Translations under genes and position numbers: made by a program
Assembly (NCBI GenBank): GCA_965208815.1
Contig: OZ242357.1
Coordinates: 620,001 to 684,000 of the forward strand
Origin: Bin55 sp009840545
Lineage (GTDB): Bacteria; Pseudomonadota; Gammaproteobacteria; Pseudomonadales; Azotimanducaceae
Reading direction: 5' to 3'
DNA: 64,000 nt
In this document: positions 61,129-64,000 of the stretch, piece by piece
Layout: every line of letters begins with the position of its first letter
Position numbering within the stretch: position 1 is the first letter of the stretch
The notes under the pieces: model-generated
Told to the model about the DNA's origin: nothing
The model's input: only the letters and a program-made list of their open reading frames with translations
Databases searched by the model: none

Positions 61129-62828
61129 CCTTGATATCCGGTTAAGCGAAATTGCCAAAGAAAATCCGGCGCGCTCATAACAGGTCGTTTCGCTAAAATA
61201 GCGTTACACAAACAACTCACCTGTCAGGTGCGCACCGGAGGCGTATGAGCATGATAACAAATCCCCGTCGCGTCGAGGTCGATTTCAGCAATCACCATCT
61301 CACGGGATCGGGCGGGCTGTGCTTTCTTTCGCGCATGGCGCGTCGACTGGATCTGTTTCGCGCGCTCTCTTCTCTGCGCTCTCTGAAGCGACGGCGACGG
61401 GGGGTTCCGGACGCCGAGCGGACATGGTCGCTGATCGCCTCGCTGGCCCTGGGGAACGGTGCCCTGTCGGATCTGGAGGTTCTGGGATGGGACCGGACGG
61501 CGTGCGAGCTGCTGGGTCTCACGGAGCGTCCGAGCCCTCGCCGGGTGGGGGAGCATCTGGCCCGCTTCGAGGATACGGACGTCGCCGCGCTGCGGGCGGT
61601 GGGCCGCAAGATGGCGCAGGAGGTGGTTCCGGGGATGGCGCGGCACTTTCTCGACGAGCTGGGCTACGTGCCGCTGTTTCTGGACTCCACGCAGATCGAG
61701 GTGCGGGGCGGACGCTTCGAGGGGGCGGCCAGGGACTACCAGGGGGAGACCGGCTACCAGCTGGCGGCCGCCTTCGTCGGGCACGTCCAGGTGAGCGGTC
61801 GTCTTCGGCCGGGCAACACCCATCCCGCCCACGGCTGGCTCGAGCAGGTGGAGCGCGACGTCGAGCCGCTGCTGGCGGGCGTTCCGGTGTGGGGGCGCAT
61901 GGACAACGCCTACTACCGCAGGGACGTGGTGGAGCACTTCGAGGACCGGGGCTGGGACTACTCGGTCAGCGTGACCTCGGAGGTCGCCAAGCGACCGATC
62001 CTGGACGCGGCGGCACAGGTGCTGGAGGACGCGGACTGGGAGGAGATCAACGAGCACGAGAGGGCGGCGCTGATCACGCATCGCCCGACGCGGTGGCGCA
62101 ACATGCAGACCTACGTGGTGGTGCGCCAGGAAGTGGTCGGCGGGGAGCGGCTGCTGTTTCCGCGGCACACCGTGATCCTGGTGTCGCGCGACGATCTCGA
62201 CCTGAAGGAGCTGGTGCTCCGCCATCGCGGCAAGCAGGGGCAGGAGAACGCGTTCAAGGGCCCGCTGCGGGAGATGAACCTGCACCATCCCCGCTGCATG
62301 GGGTTCCGGGCGAACCAGGCGTACTACGAGTGCGCCCTGATCGCCCAGCTGCTGGTGCGGGCCGTCCAGCACCGCATGCTGCCCAAGGAGGCGCGGAGCC
62401 GCAGCCTCGGCTACGTCATCCGGCACCTGATGCGCACGGTGGCCGTGCTGGTGCGCACCGGCCGTCGTCTGTATCTGAACTTCGCGCGCTCGAACTGGGA
62501 GCTGGCCTGGCTGCTTCATGCCGCGGACAGCTTCGGGGAGACCGTCGCAAGCTGAGCGCCGCGTCGGGCGACATCGAGACTGACGTAGCGGCGACATGTT
62601 CCACGTACCGGCGAAGAGTTCCGCTCTTCCGCGAATCGGTTCGTCCCAAAACTCGCAAAACCAGCGCGCCAACGCGCAGTCGCGCCGAAATATGCGGTTC
62701 CCCGTCGACTCTCGCGCACACTCGGCGTTCGTGGCGGCATCCTCGTCCCATTCAAGAGCAAAAACTATCTGGCGTTGGATGGAATGATCTAGAATCCGAC
62801 CTCTGCAGACCTTAACCGGATATCAAGG
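61129..62828 (+). mobile_element. IS1380-type insertion sequence with 18-bp terminal inverted repeats
   Basis: Perfect terminal inverted repeats CCTTGATATCCGGTTAAG lie at 61129-61146 and, as reverse complement, 62811-62828, defining a 1,700-bp element. Both sides are flanked by the direct repeat TACACTTAAG (61119-61128 and 62829-62838). It encodes one transposase. Base composition is clearly GC-richer than the host genes to the left, indicating arrival from a different background. Confidence 0.92.
61245..62555 (+). CDS. IS1380-family DDE transposase
   Basis: The 436-aa transposase has N-terminal SNHHLTGSGGLCFLSRMARRL and SLALGNGALSDLEVLGWDRT, typical of IS1380. The DDE residues are placed in LFLDSTQIEVRG (first Asp), GRMDNAYYRRDVVEHF (second Asp) and KQGQENAFKGPLREMNLHHP (Glu). 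The frame is intact and preceded by GGAG. It uses GC-rich codons unlike the host genes. The ~255 bp between its stop and the right inverted repeat hold no further gene. Confidence 0.92.
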   Translation: MSMITNPRRVEVDFSNHHLTGSGGLCFLSRMARRLDLFRALSSLRSLKRRRRGVPDAERTWSLIASLALGNGALSDLEVLGWDRTACELLGLTERPSPRRVGEHLARFEDTDVAALRAVGRKMAQEVVPGMARHFLDELGYVPLFLDSTQIEVRGGRFEGAARDYQGETGYQLAAAFVGHVQVSGRLRPGNTHPAHGWLEQVERDVEPLLAGVPVWGRMDNAYYRRDVVEHFEDRGWDYSVSVTSEVAKRPILDAAAQVLEDADWEEINEHERAALITHRPTRWRNMQTYVVVRQEVVGGERLLFPRHTVILVSRDDLDLKELVLRHRGKQGQENAFKGPLREMNLHHPRCMGFRANQAYYECALIAQLLVRAVQHRMLPKEARSRSLGYVIRHLMRTVAVLVRTGRRLYLNFARSNWELAWLLHAADSFGETVAS

Positions 62829-62859
62829 TACACTTAAGGTCTTAAAAGGGTTTGCGTAC

Positions 62860-63673
62860 TGTTAGGGGGACAGTTCATAAGCATAATTGACAAGGAGCGG
62901 CAGGCTTATGACTGAGATGATACATTCCCCGAGGAAGCGCAAGCGGAGACGTTTCAGCGACGAGTTCAAGCGCGAGGCGGTCGCCTTGCTGAGGAGTTCC
63001 CACGGAAGCGTTTCCGATGTGAGCGCCGAGCTGGGGATTGGTCCGTCGCTGCTGTCGCGCTGGGCCAGGGAATTGGAAGAGTGTGACGGATCCGAGCGAC
63101 GTCCAACGTACGAGGAGCTGGAAGGCGAACTGCGCCGGTTGCGCAAGGAAGTGGACTTTTTAAAAAAGGCATCCAGCTACTTCGCATCCCGCTCGCCGAC
63201 CTCTACCGGACTGTAGACATGTTCCGCGCGACGCACCCCGTTTCCTTTCTGTGCTCGGCTCTTCAGGTGACGAGAAGCAAGTACTACGCCTGGAAGGCGC
63301 GCGGCGGAAAGCCTTCCCGCGAAGGTTCGGACCGTCGTCTGACCACCCTGATCCGAAGCGTCCACGAGGAATGGAAAGGCATCTTCGGCTATCGCCGCAT
63401 GGTCGACTGCCTTCGCTCGCTGCATGGGGAGGGAGTCGGCGCTCGACGCGTTCGTCGACTGATGCGGGAGGCGGGACTGTTCGGCGTTCCCAGGAAGAGA
63501 CGACGCCGATCTCCGGTCCGGAGGGACTCGGAGGTTCCCGACCTGCTGCGGCGCGCGTTCTTGGCCGAGCGACCCAACTCGATCTGGGTGACCGACATCA
63601 CGCAGATTGCCACGGGAGAGGGAAAGCTCTATCTGTGCGTGATCAAGGACCTCTACGACGGAGCGGTGGTGGG
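62860..63673 (+). mobile_element. IS3-family element, left part, interrupted by an IS256-type element
   Basis: A two-frame IS3-type element with orfA and orfB lies here. The left end is tentatively TGTTAGGGGGACAG at 62860, beginning with the TG expected for IS3 elements. OrfB is cut within its catalytic domain, where IS256-like terminal sequence begins. The right part lies beyond the window or is lost. Confidence 0.75.
62908..63216 (+). CDS. IS3-family OrfA (transposase N-terminal HTH protein)
   Basis: The ATG at 62908 gives 102 aa with the HTH/leucine-zipper features of IS3 OrfA: RRFSDEFKREAVALLRSS, VSDVSAELGIGPSLLSRWAR and ELRRLRKEVDFLKKASSYFA. At 63162-63168 the slippery heptamer A AAA AAG lies in the zero frame; a -1 shift there fuses OrfA to OrfB, the usual way IS3 elements make transposase. 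Confidence 0.9.
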   Translation: MTEMIHSPRKRKRRRFSDEFKREAVALLRSSHGSVSDVSAELGIGPSLLSRWARELEECDGSERRPTYEELEGELRRLRKEVDFLKKASSYFASRSPTSTGL

Positions 63674-63710
63674 TGAGAGTGTCAGATTTTCCGTGTATGA
63701 GTCGAACTAA
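63219..63710 (+). pseudogene. IS3-family OrfB transposase, truncated by IS256 insertion
   Basis: The reading has HTH_21/integrase features: SALQVTRSKYYAWKARG, FGYRRMVDCLRSLHGEGVGA, GLFGVPRKRRRRSPV and the first catalytic Asp in NSIWVTDITQIATGEGKLYL. After VIKDLYDGAVVG the frame enters foreign sequence and stops at 63710. The second Asp and the Glu of the DDE triad are missing, so this copy cannot transpose by itself. Confidence 0.88.
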
Positions 63711-64000
63711 CAATTCGGCTAACATGGCGGCGCGGATGTCGCTGAAACATGGACGGAAAGGAGACGAGCAATGACGAACACACCTGCGAGGGAACGCATA
63801 ACCGAAGCGATGCTGGACAAGATGCTGGAGGACGAGGATCTGGCGGGACTGTTTCATAGCGGCGAGCTTTTCGCCGAGCTGCGCCGCAAGCTGGCCGAGC
63901 GGATCCTGGACACGGAGATGGAGGTCCACCTGTCGCAGCCGGAGGAGCGCGTTGCCGGCAACTCGCGCAACGGCCACAACCCCAAGACGGTGCTCACCGA
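63674..64000 (+). mobile_element. IS256-family element, left end (continues past the window)
   Basis: Sequence from about 63674 (GAGAGTGTCAGATTTTCCGT) no longer matches IS3 OrfB and looks like an IS256-type terminal repeat. It is followed by an IS256 transposase start. The exact end and the target duplication cannot be fixed without the right end. Confidence 0.75.
63771..64000 (+). CDS. IS256-family (mutator-type) transposase, N-terminal part
   Basis: The ATG at 63771, preceded by AAAGGAG, opens a frame that runs to the window edge. It reads MTNTPARERITEAMLDKMLE, then GELFAELRRKLAERILDTEM and AGNSRNGHNPKTVL. The LAER.L..E...HL pattern and (G)NSRNG...K(T)V are the hallmarks of IS256/mutator transposase N-termini. 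The catalytic DDE region lies outside the window. Confidence 0.9.
   Translation, partial: MTNTPARERITEAMLDKMLEDEDLAGLFHSGELFAELRRKLAERILDTEMEVHLSQPEERVAGNSRNGHNPKTVLT

Overview
The window looks like a gammaproteobacterial chromosome, probably from an uncultured or host-associated lineage. The main reasons are the order plsX-fabD-fabG-acpP-fabF-mltG-tmk-holB, the uvrC-pgsA pair, PstA/PstC with large periplasmic insertions of the Pseudomonas type, and a TtpC/ExbB/ExbD/TonB gene set of the Vibrio TonB2 type. Most of the sequence has moderate GC. The last 2.9 kb is clearly GC-richer and consists of stacked insertion sequences. Several decayed genes point to ongoing genome erosion. Lineage is an inference; nothing here fixes a genus.

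Layout. 1-6.5 kb: fatty-acid synthesis, MltG, thymidylate kinase and DNA polymerase III delta-prime. 6.5-11.4 kb: a ~690-bp direct repeat (holB 3' end plus pepQ 3' end) brackets ~2.9 kb of wrecked genes (radical SAM tail, two phytanoyl-CoA dioxygenases, an NAD(P)-binding oxidoreductase), followed by intact pepQ. 11.6-16.5 kb: a molybdenum hydroxylase operon (FAD, 2Fe-2S and Mo subunits) with a MoaD-like protein and a ribokinase-family kinase. 16.8-21.7 kb: a HAD phosphatase overlapping a solo HigA-type antitoxin, then two ABC exporters. 22-23.9 kb: a membrane-anchored helical-repeat gene broken by four in-frame stops. 24.3-33.6 kb: an SDR gene, then the complete leftward phosphate operon phoB-phoR-pstS-pstC-pstA-pstB-phoU. 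33.7-34.4 kb: dienelactone hydrolase.

34.7-43.2 kb is the most unusual protein-coding region. A DUF3450 protein, a TtpC-like ExbB, ExbB, ExbD, four TonB-like proteins and a TPR protein form one rightward cluster. Two of the TonB proteins are ordinary; the other two carry four and two tandem TonB C-terminal domains. 43.2-49.7 kb: housekeeping genes ribE, pyrF, gcdH, uvrC, pgsA, tRNA-Cys and prs. 50-55.6 kb: hydantoinase/oxoprolinase genes hyuA-hyuB, and a COG0523 metal GTPase overlapping a DUF1826 gene.

55.9-56.5 kb holds two tRNA-Leu genes. The tRNA-Leu(UAA) gene on the minus strand is interrupted between anticodon positions U34 and A35 by a 248-nt group I intron with recognisable P, Q, R and S core elements, a P7 pairing and a 3'-terminal G. 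A phosphopantetheinyl transferase follows, then poorly characterised secreted or membrane proteins and small hypotheticals. The window ends in an IS1380-type element with 18-bp inverted repeats, an IS3-type element and, inserted into the latter, an IS256-type element that runs off the edge.
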